The position numbers and the translations under genes were made by a program. From contig NZ_JACCKX010000001.1 of NCBI RefSeq assembly GCF_013423955.1, positions 3,534,001-3,598,000 on the forward strand: DNA of 64,000 bases, written 5' to 3'. Of the stretch, positions 9,451-17,816 are shown piece after piece; position 1 is the first letter of the stretch, and each line of letters opens with the position of its first letter. The notes below the pieces were generated by a model. It saw only the letters and a program-made list of their open reading frames with translations. It searched no databases and was not told where the DNA came from. This DNA comes from Ottowia beijingensis (lineage in GTDB: Bacteria > Pseudomonadota > Gammaproteobacteria > Burkholderiales > Burkholderiaceae_C).

Positions 9451-10288
9451 ATAGATCGGTGCGCAGCCGCCACAGCTCGGGAAACAGCACCACGTCCAGC
9501 ATCTTGCGCAGATAGCTCACGCCGCCCGTGCCGCCGGTGCCGCGCTTGAAGCCGATGATGCGCTCGACCGTGGTGACGTGGCGGAAGCGCCAGAGGCGGA
9601 AGGCGTCTTCCAGGTCGGTGAGTTTTTCGGCCAGCTGGTACAGGTCCCAGTGCTGCTCGGGCGCGCGGTACACCTGCAGCCACGCGGCCTCGACGGCGTC
9701 GCTGGCTTCGTAGGGCTGGGTCCAGTCGCGCTGCAGGTGGCCGGCGGGCACGGCGAAGCCCGCGCGGGCCAGCAGGCGCAGCGCCTCGTCGTACAGCGAG
9801 GGCGCCTCGTGGAACGAGCGCACCAGCGCCAACCGCTCTGGGTGGTGCGCGTGCGGCTGCAGCATGGCGGCGTTCTTGTTGCCCAGCGCGAATTCGATGC
9901 AGCGGTACTGAAAGCTCTGGAAGCCGCTGGACGGGCCCAGATAGGGCCGGATGGCGCTGTATTCGGGCGGGGTCATGGTGGCAAGCACATCCCAGGCGTG
10001 CACCAGCTGCTCCATGATGCGGCTGGCGCGCGCCAGCTTCTTGAAGGCGGGCGGCAGGCGGCTTTCGCGCACGTCGGCGATGGCGCTGCCGAGTTCGGTC
10101 AGCAGCAGCTTCATCCACAGCTCGCTGGTCTGGTGCTGGATGATGAACAGCATCTCGTCGTGCGCGGGCGACAGCGGGTGCTGCGCGCTCAGGATCTGGT
10201 CGATGTGCAGGTAGTCGCCGTAGCTCATGCTGCCCGAGAAGTCGAGCTGTGCCTTTTCCTGGTGGACGATGGATTCGGGGGTGGTCAT
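9449..10288 (-). CDS. kynA: Tryptophan 2,3-dioxygenase
   Basis: 279 aa, intact. A haem enzyme that opens the indole ring of L-tryptophan to N-formylkynurenine, the first step of the kynurenine pathway. Family marks: LSFIIQH-like [17 protein letters not shown] with the catalytic His, [12 protein letters not shown], and [20 protein letters not shown], which carries the axial haem His and the substrate-binding Arg/Thr. It is the last gene of the kynB-kynU-kynA operon, separated from kynU by a repeat-filled 137-bp gap. Confidence 0.97.
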   Translation of the reverse strand: MTTPESIVHQEKAQLDFSGSMSYGDYLHIDQILSAQHPLSPAHDEMLFIIQHQTSELWMKLLLTELGSAIADVRESRLPPAFKKLARASRIMEQLVHAWDVLATMTPPEYSAIRPYLGPSSGFQSFQYRCIEFALGNKNAAMLQPHAHHPERLALVRSFHEAPSLYDEALRLLARAGFAVPAGHLQRDWTQPYEASDAVEAAWLQVYRAPEQHWDLYQLAEKLTDLEDAFRLWRFRHVTTVERIIGFKRGTGGTGGVSYLRKMLDVVLFPELWRLRTDL

Positions 10289-10317
10289 GGGGGCTCCTTG
10301 GGGCGTCGAGGTTCAAC

Positions 10318-10427
10318 AGTCGGACGCAGAGGACGCAGAGATGACGCAGAGGGCGCAGAAGAAGAACCAAACTTTTTTGAATTTTTTGCGCCCTCTGCGA
10401 ATCCTCTGCGTCCGGTATCGGCTGTTC
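10318..10427. repeat. CGCAGAGG-unit tandem/inverted repeat in the kynU-kynA gap
   Basis: The left half has tandem GGACGCAGA, GGACGCAGAG, GACGCAGAGG units (10321-10355). The right half (10387-10414) is their inverse, GCGCCCTCTGCGAATCCTCT then GCGTCCGG. The A/T-rich centre carries T6 runs. It can fold into a long imperfect hairpin inside the operon and contains the kynU stop. Confidence 0.75.
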
Positions 10428-11709
10428 AAGTCACTGCCTGCTTGTGGTGGAAGCGCGCCTGTGCGTACTCGCGCGTGCGAACCACTTCGGCCAGGGCCTG
10501 GGCGGCGCCCAACACGTTGTCGAACGACAGGTACAGGGGCGTGAAGCCGAAGCGCAGGATGTCGGGCTGCTGCGCATCGCCGGCGCGGAAGTCGCCGATG
10601 ACGCCGCGCGCGATCAGCGCCTGCACGATGGCGTAGGCGCTGCCGGCGGGCAGTTGCGCCGTCGGCGTCAGGCACACCTGCGAGCCGCGCCGCGCGTGCT
10701 CGCGCGGCGTGACCAGGGTGAAAGCGCCGGGGCACAGCGCCTCGACGGCGTCGATGAACAGGTCGGTGAGCGCCAGCGACTTGGCACGCAGCGCGGCCAT
10801 GCCGCCGAGCTGGTCGGCGGCCGTGAACACGTCCAGCGCGCAGTCGAGCGCCGACAGGCTGACGATGGGCTGCGTGCCGCACTGGTAGCGCGTGATGTCC
10901 ATGGCGGGCTGGTAGTCGGGCGTGAAGGCGAACGGCTGCGCATGACCCCACCAGCCGGCCAGCGGCTGCCAGCAGCGCGCCACGTGGCGCGGGTGCACCC
11001 ACACGAAGGCGGGCGCGCCGGGGCCGCCGTTCAGGTACTTGTAGCCGCAGCCGACGGCGAAGTCGGCTTGCGCGCCGCTCAGGTCGACCGGCACCGCGCC
11101 CGCGCTGTGGCACAGGTCCCAGACCACCAGCGCGCCGGCGGCGTGCGCGGCGGCGGTGACGGCGGCCATGTCGTGCATGGCGCCGGTGCGGTAGTTGACG
11201 TGGGTGAGCATCAGCACGGCCACGTCGGGCGTCAGGCTGGCGGCCACCTCGTGCGGTTCGATCAGCTTCAGCGTGCAGCCGCGCTCGCGGCACAGGGCCT
11301 CGGCGATGTACAGGTCGGTGGGGAAGTTGCTGCGCTCGCTGACGATGGTGCGGCGGCCGGGTGCGTCCTGCGCGGCAATGTTCAGCGCCGCCGACAGCAC
11401 CTTGTAGAGATTGATCGAGGTGGTGTCGGTGGCCACCACCTCACCCCCGCCGGCGCCGATGAGCGGGGCGATGCGGTCGCCCACGCGGCGCGGCAGCGCG
11501 AACCAGCCGGCGCTGTTCCAGCTCTTGATCAGGTCCTGCCCCCATTGCTGCGCCACCACGTGCGCCACGCGCGCGGGCACGGCGCGGGGCAGGGCGCCGA
11601 GCGAGTTGCCGTCGAGGTAGATCACGCCCGGCGGCAGATCGAACAGGTCGCGCAGCGTGCGCAGGGGGTCATCGGCATCGCGCTGGCGGCAGTCTTGCTG
11701 AGAGATCAT
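10426..11709 (-). CDS. kynU: Kynureninase
   Basis: 427 aa, intact. A PLP enzyme cleaving kynurenine to anthranilate and alanine. The PLP lysine lies in VGCGYKYLNGGPGAP, preceded by VVWDLCHSAGAVPVDL with the PLP-binding Asp. The N-terminal LPPGVIYLDGNSLG is the family start region. Together with KynB and KynA it gives the complete tryptophan-to-anthranilate route. Order and orientation match the kynBUA operons of Burkholderiales and pseudomonads. No Lrp-type kynR gene is adjacent here. Confidence 0.97.
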   Translation of the reverse strand: MISQQDCRQRDADDPLRTLRDLFDLPPGVIYLDGNSLGALPRAVPARVAHVVAQQWGQDLIKSWNSAGWFALPRRVGDRIAPLIGAGGGEVVATDTTSINLYKVLSAALNIAAQDAPGRRTIVSERSNFPTDLYIAEALCRERGCTLKLIEPHEVAASLTPDVAVLMLTHVNYRTGAMHDMAAVTAAAHAAGALVVWDLCHSAGAVPVDLSGAQADFAVGCGYKYLNGGPGAPAFVWVHPRHVARCWQPLAGWWGHAQPFAFTPDYQPAMDITRYQCGTQPIVSLSALDCALDVFTAADQLGGMAALRAKSLALTDLFIDAVEALCPGAFTLVTPREHARRGSQVCLTPTAQLPAGSAYAIVQALIARGVIGDFRAGDAQQPDILRFGFTPLYLSFDNVLGAAQALAEVVRTREYAQARFHHKQAVT

Positions 11710-11723
11710 GGTGTCGGATTCTT

Positions 11724-11778
11724 CAAAAAGATAGCTGCCAGCGCTTGATGGATGGGCGCTGGAGGCCGATTTTGTTCA
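11724..11778 (+). repeat. Family A palindromic repeat in the kynB-kynU gap
   Basis: ATAGCTGCCAGCGCTTG, spacer, GGGCGCTGGAGGCCGATTTT. The CCAGCGC/GCGCTGG arms (11738-11744 with 11756-11762) pair. It fills the whole operonic gap and its end overlaps the kynB stop. Confidence 0.85.
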
Positions 11779-12408
11779 CAAAGACCGCAGCACCGCGCGC
11801 ACCGGCGAGGCGTCGGCGCTCATCAGTTTCAGGGGCAGGGCGATGAGTTCGTAGTCGCCCTCGGGCACGTCGTCGAGCACCAGGTTCTCCAGCACGCGCA
11901 GATCGCGCCGGCGGATGACCTGGTGGCTGTCCAAGGTTTTGCTGTCGGCCGGGTCGATGCTGGCGGTGTCGATGCCGATGAGTTGCACGCCGGCATCGGC
12001 CAGGCGCTCGACGGTGTCGGGGGCGAAGGCGGCGAGCTGAGAATCCCACGCCTCGACGGGCATGCGCGCGTAGGTGCGCACCAGCACACGCGGCGGCAGG
12101 CCTTGCACAGCGTGCGCAAGATGCTCCCAAAGCAGGAGCGGCCGCACGCCAATGGCGTGGATGACGCGGCACGGGCCGAGGTAGGGCGACAGGTCGAGCG
12201 CGCCGATGGCGGCGCCCGCCGGGTCGTAGTGCAGCGGCGCGTCGGCGTGCGCGCCGACGTGGGGCGACAGCGTGAGGGCGCTGACGTTGACCGGGCAGCC
12301 AGGGCCGATCTCGGCGCTCCAGTGCTGCGCGTACGGCGTGTCGCCCGGAAACACGGGCGCGCCCGCGTGTACAGGCGGCGAGATGTCCCAGATTCGTGGC
12401 GTGGCCAT
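11776..12408 (-). CDS. kynB: Kynurenine formamidase (arylformamidase)
   Basis: 210 aa from [12 protein letters not shown] (start 12408); an upstream in-frame extension is not supported by family length. It hydrolyses N-formylkynurenine to kynurenine. The metal-binding motif [12 protein letters not shown] and the ending VRAVLRSL fit the bacterial cyclase-like KynB family. It is first in the kynBUA operon. The promoter region is shared with the divergent feoA gene. Confidence 0.95.
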   Translation of the reverse strand: MATPRIWDISPPVHAGAPVFPGDTPYAQHWSAEIGPGCPVNVSALTLSPHVGAHADAPLHYDPAGAAIGALDLSPYLGPCRVIHAIGVRPLLLWEHLAHAVQGLPPRVLVRTYARMPVEAWDSQLAAFAPDTVERLADAGVQLIGIDTASIDPADSKTLDSHQVIRRRDLRVLENLVLDDVPEGDYELIALPLKLMSADASPVRAVLRSL

Positions 12409-12527
12409 GGCCTGCGACGTTAACCGCCTGCGCGCGGCGTGGTGTCGGTTTTTCCAACTCGCGGCGCCGTCGCCGCAGACGAAAAACGGCTGATCTGCGT
12501 CAAGGCGGCGCGTCATCGGCGCACTAA

Positions 12528-12546
12528 AATGAGAATCATTGTCATT
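12528..12546. promoter_or_regulatory. Fur box upstream of feoA
   Basis: AATGAGAATcATTGTCATT is a 9-1-9 inverted repeat matching 8 of 9 positions, the classical Fur operator layout. It lies 15 bp before the feoA ATG, so iron-loaded Fur should repress feoAB. It is 120 bp from kynB and probably does not act on that gene. Confidence 0.85.
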
Positions 12547-12560
12547 TGAATGGAAGCCAG

Positions 12561-12872
12561 ATGGACGCCGGTTATTCCGCCGCCGACGCTGCGGCGATGC
12601 TGCCGCTGCACGCCTTGCCCGTGGGCGCGCGCAGCGTCATCGCGCAGTTGCACCAGCCCGCCAGCGCCGACGACCAGGAGGTGCTGCTGCGACTGATCGA
12701 GCTCGGCTTTCTGCCGGGCGAGAGCGTGCGCATCGTGGCCAAGGCGCGCGCCGGGTGCGAGCCGATCGCGGTGCGCGTGGGCGACCAGGCCACGTTCGCG
12801 CTGCGCGCGCGCGAGGCGGCGCTGATCGGCGTGCGCCCGGCCGCCGCCACCGGCCTCGAGGCCAGCACGTGA
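12561..12872 (+). CDS. feoA: FeoA ferrous iron transport accessory protein
   Basis: 103 aa. The SH3-like FeoA domain is visible as [49 protein letters not shown] and REAALIGV. It supports FeoB at the cytoplasmic side of the inner membrane. The ATG at 12561 follows GGAAG; a TTG at 12546 inside the Fur box is less likely. The stop overlaps a GTG start of feoB (GTGA). Confidence 0.93.
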   Translation: MDAGYSAADAAAMLPLHALPVGARSVIAQLHQPASADDQEVLLRLIELGFLPGESVRIVAKARAGCEPIAVRVGDQATFALRAREAALIGVRPAAATGLEAST

Positions 12873-14827
12873 ACCGGCCGCAGGACGCCGCCGTCGACCC
12901 GGCGGCCAGCGTCGGCAACGCCACCGGCAGCGCGCCGCGCGTCGTCACCAGCAGCACGCGCCCGCTGCGCGTGGCCTTGCTGGGCAACCCCAACTGCGGC
13001 AAGACGGCGCTGTTCAACCTGCTCACCGGCAGCCGCCAGAAGGTGGCCAACTACGCCGGCGTGACGGTGGAGCGCAAGGAAGGCCGGCTGCAGTCGCCCA
13101 GCGGGCGGGAGGTGGTGGTGCTGGACCTGCCGGGCGCCTACAGCCTCAACGCGCTGAGCCTGGACGAGGAGATCACGCGCGACATCGTCACCGGCCGCCG
13201 CGCCGGCGAGCCGGTGCCCGACCTGCTGGTGTGCGTGGTCGACGCCACCAAGCTGCGGCTGAACCTGCGCCTGGTGCTGGAGGCCAGGCGCCTGGGCCTG
13301 CCGATGCTGCTGGCGCTGAACATGACCGACATGGCCAGGCGCCTGGGCATCCGCGTCGACGCCGACCGGCTGGCGGCCGAACTGGGCGTGCCGGTGCTGC
13401 CCACGGTAGGCGTGCGCGGCGATGGCGCGGGCGCGCTGGTGGCGGCGCTGGAGCGCTTTCGGCGCCCACTGATCGGCCGCACGCCGCGCGCGGCCGGCGC
13501 GCCGCCGGGCATCGAGGACGTGATGCTGACGCAGCGCGAGGTGCAGCGCCTGGTGGCGGCCTGCGTGCAGGCGCCGCCGCAGCCGCTGGCGCGCGACGAC
13601 GCCATCGACCGCGTGCTGCTGCACCCGCTGTGGGGCATGCTGCTGCTGGCGGCGCTGCTGCTGCTGATGTTCCAGGCCGTGTTCAGCTGGGCGCAGTGGC
13701 CGATGGAGGCGATCAAGTCGGTCGTTGACGGCGCTGCCACGCTGGTGCGCACGCACATGGCCGAGGGACCATTGCGCAGCCTGCTGGTCGACGGCGTGAT
13801 CGCCGGCGTCGGCAGCGTGCTGGTGTTCCTGCCGCAGATCCTGATCCTGTTCGCCTTCATCCTGGCGCTGGAGGACTCGGGCTACCTGCCGCGCGCGGCC
13901 TTCCTGCTCGACCGCGTGATGGGCCGGGTGGGGCTATCGGGGCGCTCCTTCATTCCGCTGCTGTCGAGCTTTGCCTGCGCCGTGCCGGGCATCATGGCCA
14001 CGCGCACCATCACGCACTGGCGCGACCGGCTGGTCACCATCCTGATCGCGCCGCTGATGACCTGCTCGGCCCGGCTGCCGGTGTATGCGCTGCTGATCGC
14101 CGCGTTCATCCCGCAGCGGCGCGTGGCGGGCCTGTTCAACCTGCAGGGGCTGGTGCTGTTCGCGCTGTACGTGGCGGGCATCGTGAGCGCGCTGGCCATC
14201 GCCTGGGTGTACCGCCTGGCGGCGCATGGTGCCCAGGCGCGGCCGACGCCGCTGATCATGGAGCTGCCCGCCTACCGCTGGCCCAGCCTGCGCCAGCTGG
14301 CGTTCGGCGTGTGGGAGCGAGCACGCATCTTCCTGCAGCGCGTGGGCGGCATCATCCTGGCGGTGATGGTGCTGCTGTGGTTCCTGTCCAGCTACCCGGC
14401 GCCGCCGCCGGGCGCCGAGGGGCCGGCCATCCTGCACAGCTGGGCCGGGCAGATCGGGCTGGCGCTGCAGAAGCTGCTGGCACCGGTCGGCTTCAACTGG
14501 CAGATGGCCATCGCGCTGGTGCCCGGCATGGCGGCGCGCGAGGTGGCGGTGGGCGCGCTGGGCACGGTGTATGCGCTGTCGGCCAGCGGCGACGACGTGG
14601 CGGCGCAGTTGCAGCCGCTGATCGCCCATGGCTGGAGCCTGGCGACGGCGCTGGCGCTGCTGGCCTGGTACGTGTATGCGCCGCAGTGCGTGTCGACGCT
14701 GGTGGCCGTCAAGCGCGAGACTAACGGCTGGCGCTGGCCGCTGGTCATGCTGGTGCAGCTGTTCGGGCTGGCGTGGCTGGCGGCGTTCATCACCTACCGC
14801 ACGGCGCTGGCGATGGGGGCAGGGTGA
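12869..14827 (+). CDS. feoB: Ferrous iron transporter FeoB
   Basis: 652 aa with a GTG start overlapping the feoA stop; no ATG is available in the first 50 codons. The N-terminal G domain has GNPNCGKT (G1), DLPGAYS (G3) and NMTD (G4). Two Gate regions follow with about 8-10 membrane helices, including [15 protein letters not shown] and the C-terminal [15 protein letters not shown], whose Cys residues are conserved in FeoB. It imports Fe2+ across the inner membrane. Transcribed with feoA under the Fur box. Confidence 0.97.
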   Translation: MNRPQDAAVDPAASVGNATGSAPRVVTSSTRPLRVALLGNPNCGKTALFNLLTGSRQKVANYAGVTVERKEGRLQSPSGREVVVLDLPGAYSLNALSLDEEITRDIVTGRRAGEPVPDLLVCVVDATKLRLNLRLVLEARRLGLPMLLALNMTDMARRLGIRVDADRLAAELGVPVLPTVGVRGDGAGALVAALERFRRPLIGRTPRAAGAPPGIEDVMLTQREVQRLVAACVQAPPQPLARDDAIDRVLLHPLWGMLLLAALLLLMFQAVFSWAQWPMEAIKSVVDGAATLVRTHMAEGPLRSLLVDGVIAGVGSVLVFLPQILILFAFILALEDSGYLPRAAFLLDRVMGRVGLSGRSFIPLLSSFACAVPGIMATRTITHWRDRLVTILIAPLMTCSARLPVYALLIAAFIPQRRVAGLFNLQGLVLFALYVAGIVSALAIAWVYRLAAHGAQARPTPLIMELPAYRWPSLRQLAFGVWERARIFLQRVGGIILAVMVLLWFLSSYPAPPPGAEGPAILHSWAGQIGLALQKLLAPVGFNWQMAIALVPGMAAREVAVGALGTVYALSASGDDVAAQLQPLIAHGWSLATALALLAWYVYAPQCVSTLVAVKRETNGWRWPLVMLVQLFGLAWLAAFITYRTALAMGAG

Positions 14828-15021
14828 TGCAGGCGCTGGTCGTTGCACTGATCGTCACGCTGGCGGCGCTGTACGTGCTGTGGCGTTTCCTGCCGGCACG
14901 CTGGCGCAACCTGGCCGCGAAACGCCTGGGCCTGGGTGCGGGCGCCGGCCAGGCGGGCCACTGTCATGCCTGCAGCGACTGCGGCGCGTGCGCGACGCCA
15001 GCCGCAGATTCAGATAAATAA
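14827..15021 (+). CDS. Small FeoB-associated membrane protein with Cys cluster
   Basis: 64 aa. One N-terminal transmembrane helix (residues 1-20, ALVVALIVTLAALYVLWRFL) is followed by a short basic stretch and a C-terminal motif HCHACSDCGAC. The ATG overlaps the feoB stop by 1 nt, so it is third in the Feo operon. Firmicutes have an analogous FeoB-associated Cys-rich membrane protein; here the position suggests a FeoC-like helper or metal-binding role. It may fall in the small DUF6587 family, but I am not certain. Confidence 0.7.
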   Translation: MQALVVALIVTLAALYVLWRFLPARWRNLAAKRLGLGAGAGQAGHCHACSDCGACATPAADSDK

Positions 15022-15031
15022 TGCCTGTATC

Positions 15032-15071
15032 CCTTGCTGGATAAGCGCCAGAAGCTATTTTTGAATAGCAA
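15032..15071 (-). repeat. Family A repeat, partial
   Basis: CTTGCTGGATAAGCGCCAGAAGCTATTTT keeps one arm and the AGCTAT end. It sits between the converging feo operon and the YkgJ-type gene. Confidence 0.5.
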
Positions 15072-15084
15072 ATTGGCCGGGCGA

Positions 15085-15414
15085 TCAGACCATCAGCGGC
15101 TCCAGCCGATGCCGCCGCCGGGCCTGTGCACAGGCGTCGCTGCCCTCGCTGAACTCGCGGCAGGGCGAGGGCCGCCATTCATAGATGCTGCAGGCCACGC
15201 GCTCGCCCACGCGGCCCGACAGCGCCGCGCAGCGCGGTGGCAGATGGTCGGTGCCGCGCAGGCGGCAGGTGCGGGCGGTGACGGGCAGCGCCAGGCCATT
15301 GGGCACCGCGCCGCCTCCCGCCTGTGTTTCCATGATCGAGAAATCCACCCGGAACGTGGCGCAGCAGGCGCCGCAGCGCTCGCAGGGGCTGAGATTCGCT
15401 GCCATGTTTTTCAT
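15085..15414 (-). CDS. YkgJ-family zinc/iron-chelating cysteine cluster protein
   Basis: 109 aa (or 106 from an internal Met at 15405). The pattern CERCGACC, then CRLRGTDHLPPRC and CSIYEWRPSPCREF, is the CxxCxxCC family of putative Zn/Fe-chelating domains. The molecular role is unknown. It faces the Feo operon tail to tail and is head to head with the GTPase operon. No clear ribosome site is seen. Confidence 0.8.
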   Translation of the reverse strand: MKNMAANLSPCERCGACCATFRVDFSIMETQAGGGAVPNGLALPVTARTCRLRGTDHLPPRCAALSGRVGERVACSIYEWRPSPCREFSEGSDACAQARRRHRLEPLMV

Positions 15415-15613
15415 AGCAAAGTTCTTGAATGAATACTTAGGTTCTTAGTCCCCGGGGGTATGCACACCGGTGTGACATTCGACCGCGAAATAAGTGGCGC
15501 CTGCACGGCTCTGTGTTCCAGAAACTATGGTCATCGGTGTGGTTTTGCATTCCAATCAATTGCATGCCGCGGCCACTTGGCGAAGCGGGCTACCACCGAC
15601 AAAGGAAGAAATT

Positions 15614-15976
15614 ATGCGTACTGACATGTTCCAGCAGGTGCTGGAAGAGCTCAAAGGTTCGTCTGCCGACGTTGAGGCATCGGCCCTGATTTCCACCGAC
15701 GGTCTGATGATCGCTTCGGCCCTGCCGGCCGGCATGGACGAAGACCGCGTGGGCGCCATGTCCGCCGCGCTGCTGTCGCTGGGCGACCGCGCAGTGCGCG
15801 AACTGGCCCGCGGCACGCTGGAGCGCGTGCTGCTGCAGGGCGAGCGCGGCTACGTGATCATGAGTTCGTCGGGCACCGAAGCCGTGCTGACGGTGCTGGC
15901 CAAGCAGAACGCCAAGCTGGGCCTGCTGTTCCTGGACATCAAGCGCGCCGCCGAGGCGCTGTCCAAGCTGATCTGA
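15614..15976 (+). CDS. Roadblock/LC7 domain protein (MglB-like)
   Basis: 120 aa, first gene of a seven-gene operon. A single roadblock domain is visible: VEASALISTDGLMIAS, then GERGYVIMSSSG and LGLLFLDIKRAAEAL. Roadblock proteins dimerise and act as partners or GTPase-activating proteins of Ras-like bacterial GTPases (MglB for MglA; CvnB for CvnD). A GTPase gene lies 3.4 kb downstream in the same operon. AAAGGAAG precedes the ATG at 15614. It is cytoplasmic and intact. Confidence 0.88.
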   Translation: MRTDMFQQVLEELKGSSADVEASALISTDGLMIASALPAGMDEDRVGAMSAALLSLGDRAVRELARGTLERVLLQGERGYVIMSSSGTEAVLTVLAKQNAKLGLLFLDIKRAAEALSKLI

Positions 15977-15989
15977 GGAGGGTTTCGCC

Positions 15990-16480
15990 ATGGCTTTCCC
16001 CCGATGCAGCCCGCCGCTGATGCGGACCAGGCGCGCCAGCACACCTACCACGACGGCACCAGCCGCACGGTGCAGGTGAGCGAGCGCGAGATTCCCTACC
16101 CCGAAGGTCGCCTGATCATCTCGCGCACCGACCTCAACGGCGTCATCACGCACGCCAACGACGCCTTCATCGAACTCTCGGGCTACACCCGTGAGGAACT
16201 GATCGGCCAGCCGCACGCCATCCTGCGCCACCCCGACATGCCGCGCGCCGCCTTCAAGGACCTGTGGGACACCATGAAGGCCGGCAAGAAGTGGCACGGC
16301 TACGTGAAGAACCTGCGCAAGGACGGCTCGCACTACTGGGTGTACGCCACCGCCGTGCCCAACATCCGCAACGGCCAGACCGTGGGCTACACCTCGGTGC
16401 GCCGCAAGCCGTCACGCAAGAAGATCGAAGAACTGTCGGCCGTCTACAAAGAGTGGAAAGCTGCCGAAGGGAGCACCTGA
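15990..16480 (+). CDS. Aer-like PAS domain protein, probable start-proximal frameshift
   Basis: About 163 aa: one PAS domain and little else. The stretch DLNGVITHANDAFIELSGY, ILRHPDMPRAAF and KDGSHYWVYATAVP closely follows the aerotaxis receptor Aer. The RHPD residues correspond to those needed for FAD binding in E. coli Aer, so a redox- or oxygen-responsive flavin sensor is likely. A strong AGGAGG (15977-15982) points to the ATG at 15990, but C5 at 15998-16002 puts it out of frame; one more C yields MAFPPMQP. The ATG at 16004 is in frame but too far from the ribosome site. Confidence 0.85.
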
Positions 16481-17229
16481 TGACCTTGAATTTGCTGATT
16501 GCCCCCGACTTCGCGCCCGAGCGCTTTGCCGGCTGGCACATGCTGAACACGCTGCTGCAGAAGCGCTCCGGCCTGCAACTGCACCTGCTGACGCCCGCAT
16601 CGGCCGCCGAACAGGCGCAGCTGATCGCCGAGGGCAAGGTGGATGCGGTGTATGCCAACCCGTTCGACGCGGCGTCGATGATCCGCGACGCCGGCTACCA
16701 GGCCATCGCACGGCCGGTGGGCAAGTCGGACGAGATGGTGATTGCCACGGCCGCCGGCTCGGCCGCCAACACGGTGGAAGACCTGCAGCCCGGCTGCAAG
16801 ATCGCGCTGACCGACAACAAGGACGTCAAGCTGATCGGCCTGCGCCTGCTGGAGCCGGCCGACCTGACCGAGGCCGACATCCAGTGGCAGATGGTGGACA
16901 CCTACCAGGCCGCCGCGCGCATGGCCATCAAGGGCGAGGTCGACGCCAGCTTCTTCCTGGCCGAGGCCTACCACTCGCTGTCCAAGCTGACCAAGTCGCA
17001 ACTGAAGGCGCTGATGGAAAGCAAGCTGGCCGACATCACGCATGTGCTGCTCACCAGCGCCAAGGTCGGCGCCGACGCCGAGCGCGTGAAAGAGGCGCTG
17101 GTCGGCCTGACGGGCACGCCCGACGGCCAGCCGGTGCTGGACGAGCTGGGCATCGCCGGCGGCTTCGAGCCGATGACGCAGGAAGACGCCGAGTTCATGA
17201 TCGACCTGATGGACACGCTGCTCGATTGA
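16480..17229 (+). CDS. PhnD/SsuA-type substrate-binding domain protein without signal peptide
   Basis: 249 aa. The sequence follows the phosphonate/phosphite periplasmic-binding fold: GWHMLNTLLQKRSGL, AEGKVDAVYANPFDAASMIRDA, the hinge-like KIALTDNKDVKLIGL and GEVDASFFLAEAYHSL. It starts MTLNLLIAPDF with no signal peptide or lipobox, so it should be cytoplasmic and cannot serve an ABC importer in the usual way. ATG overlaps the PAS stop. In this operon it may sense a small ligand. Confidence 0.78.
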   Translation: MTLNLLIAPDFAPERFAGWHMLNTLLQKRSGLQLHLLTPASAAEQAQLIAEGKVDAVYANPFDAASMIRDAGYQAIARPVGKSDEMVIATAAGSAANTVEDLQPGCKIALTDNKDVKLIGLRLLEPADLTEADIQWQMVDTYQAAARMAIKGEVDASFFLAEAYHSLSKLTKSQLKALMESKLADITHVLLTSAKVGADAERVKEALVGLTGTPDGQPVLDELGIAGGFEPMTQEDAEFMIDLMDTLLD

Positions 17230-17816
17230 TGCGCAACGCCCAGCACGGCCTGTCCGCCAGGCAGCAGTTCCGCCAGGCAGGTCGCCGGGTGCTGAATGCG
17301 CCCGCCGACCTGGCGCTGCACGAGCAGCGGGTGAACGCCGCGCTGGGCCTGGAAGGTGCCGAGCCGCTGCAGGGCGCCCTGGCCGACTGGCTGCATGGCT
17401 GCGCGCCCGATGCCGCGCGCTTTCAGGCCCTGCTGGCGCGTGCCGACATTCAGCCGCGGCTGGCGCCGTTCGTGCTGCAGGGCCTGCAGGCGCAGGCTGC
17501 CAGCGGCCGCAAGCTGCCCGCCGCCAGTGCCTGGGCCACGCGCTGGAGCGTGCTGGTCGCGCCCTCGCTCGACGTGCCGCGGCGGGCGCTGCTGTGCAGC
17601 GTCGACGATTCGCGCCGCATCGCCGCCGAGGCGCTGCCGGCGCTGCTGGCGGGCGACGCGCAGGCCGAGCAGGACTTTCTCGCGCACTGCGAGGGCGCCG
17701 GCGATTCGCTGGGCTTCATGCTGGTGCGCCGCGCGCTCACACGCGAAGGCCGGGCACTGTCGCCACAATGGGAAGCCGTGTCGCTGGCTTTGCAGAACGG
17801 AGTGATCCAAGCATGA
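17229..17816 (+). CDS. Unknown protein of the GTPase operon
   Basis: 195 aa, predicted mostly helical N-terminal half (SARQQFRQAGRRVLN) and a more ordered C-terminal half (WSVLVAPSLDVPRRALLCSVDD). I recognise no domain, signal peptide or membrane helix. Start and stop overlap both neighbours (TGATG at 17227-17231; ATGA at 17813-17816), so it is expressed together with them. Confidence 0.7.
   Translation: MRNAQHGLSARQQFRQAGRRVLNAPADLALHEQRVNAALGLEGAEPLQGALADWLHGCAPDAARFQALLARADIQPRLAPFVLQGLQAQAASGRKLPAASAWATRWSVLVAPSLDVPRRALLCSVDDSRRIAAEALPALLAGDAQAEQDFLAHCEGAGDSLGFMLVRRALTREGRALSPQWEAVSLALQNGVIQA

Noticed and set aside
10318..10427. CRISPR array from repeated GACGCAGAG units
   Set aside because: Units are short, adjacent without spacers, and arranged as an inverted pair. 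No cas genes are present.
12528..12546. Fur control of the kyn operon
   Set aside because: The box is 120 bp from kynB but 15 bp from feoA, and iron control of feo is the established pattern.
16480..17229. Annotation as phosphonate ABC transporter component phnD
   Set aside because: No signal peptide, no permease or ATPase genes, and its operon context is signalling.
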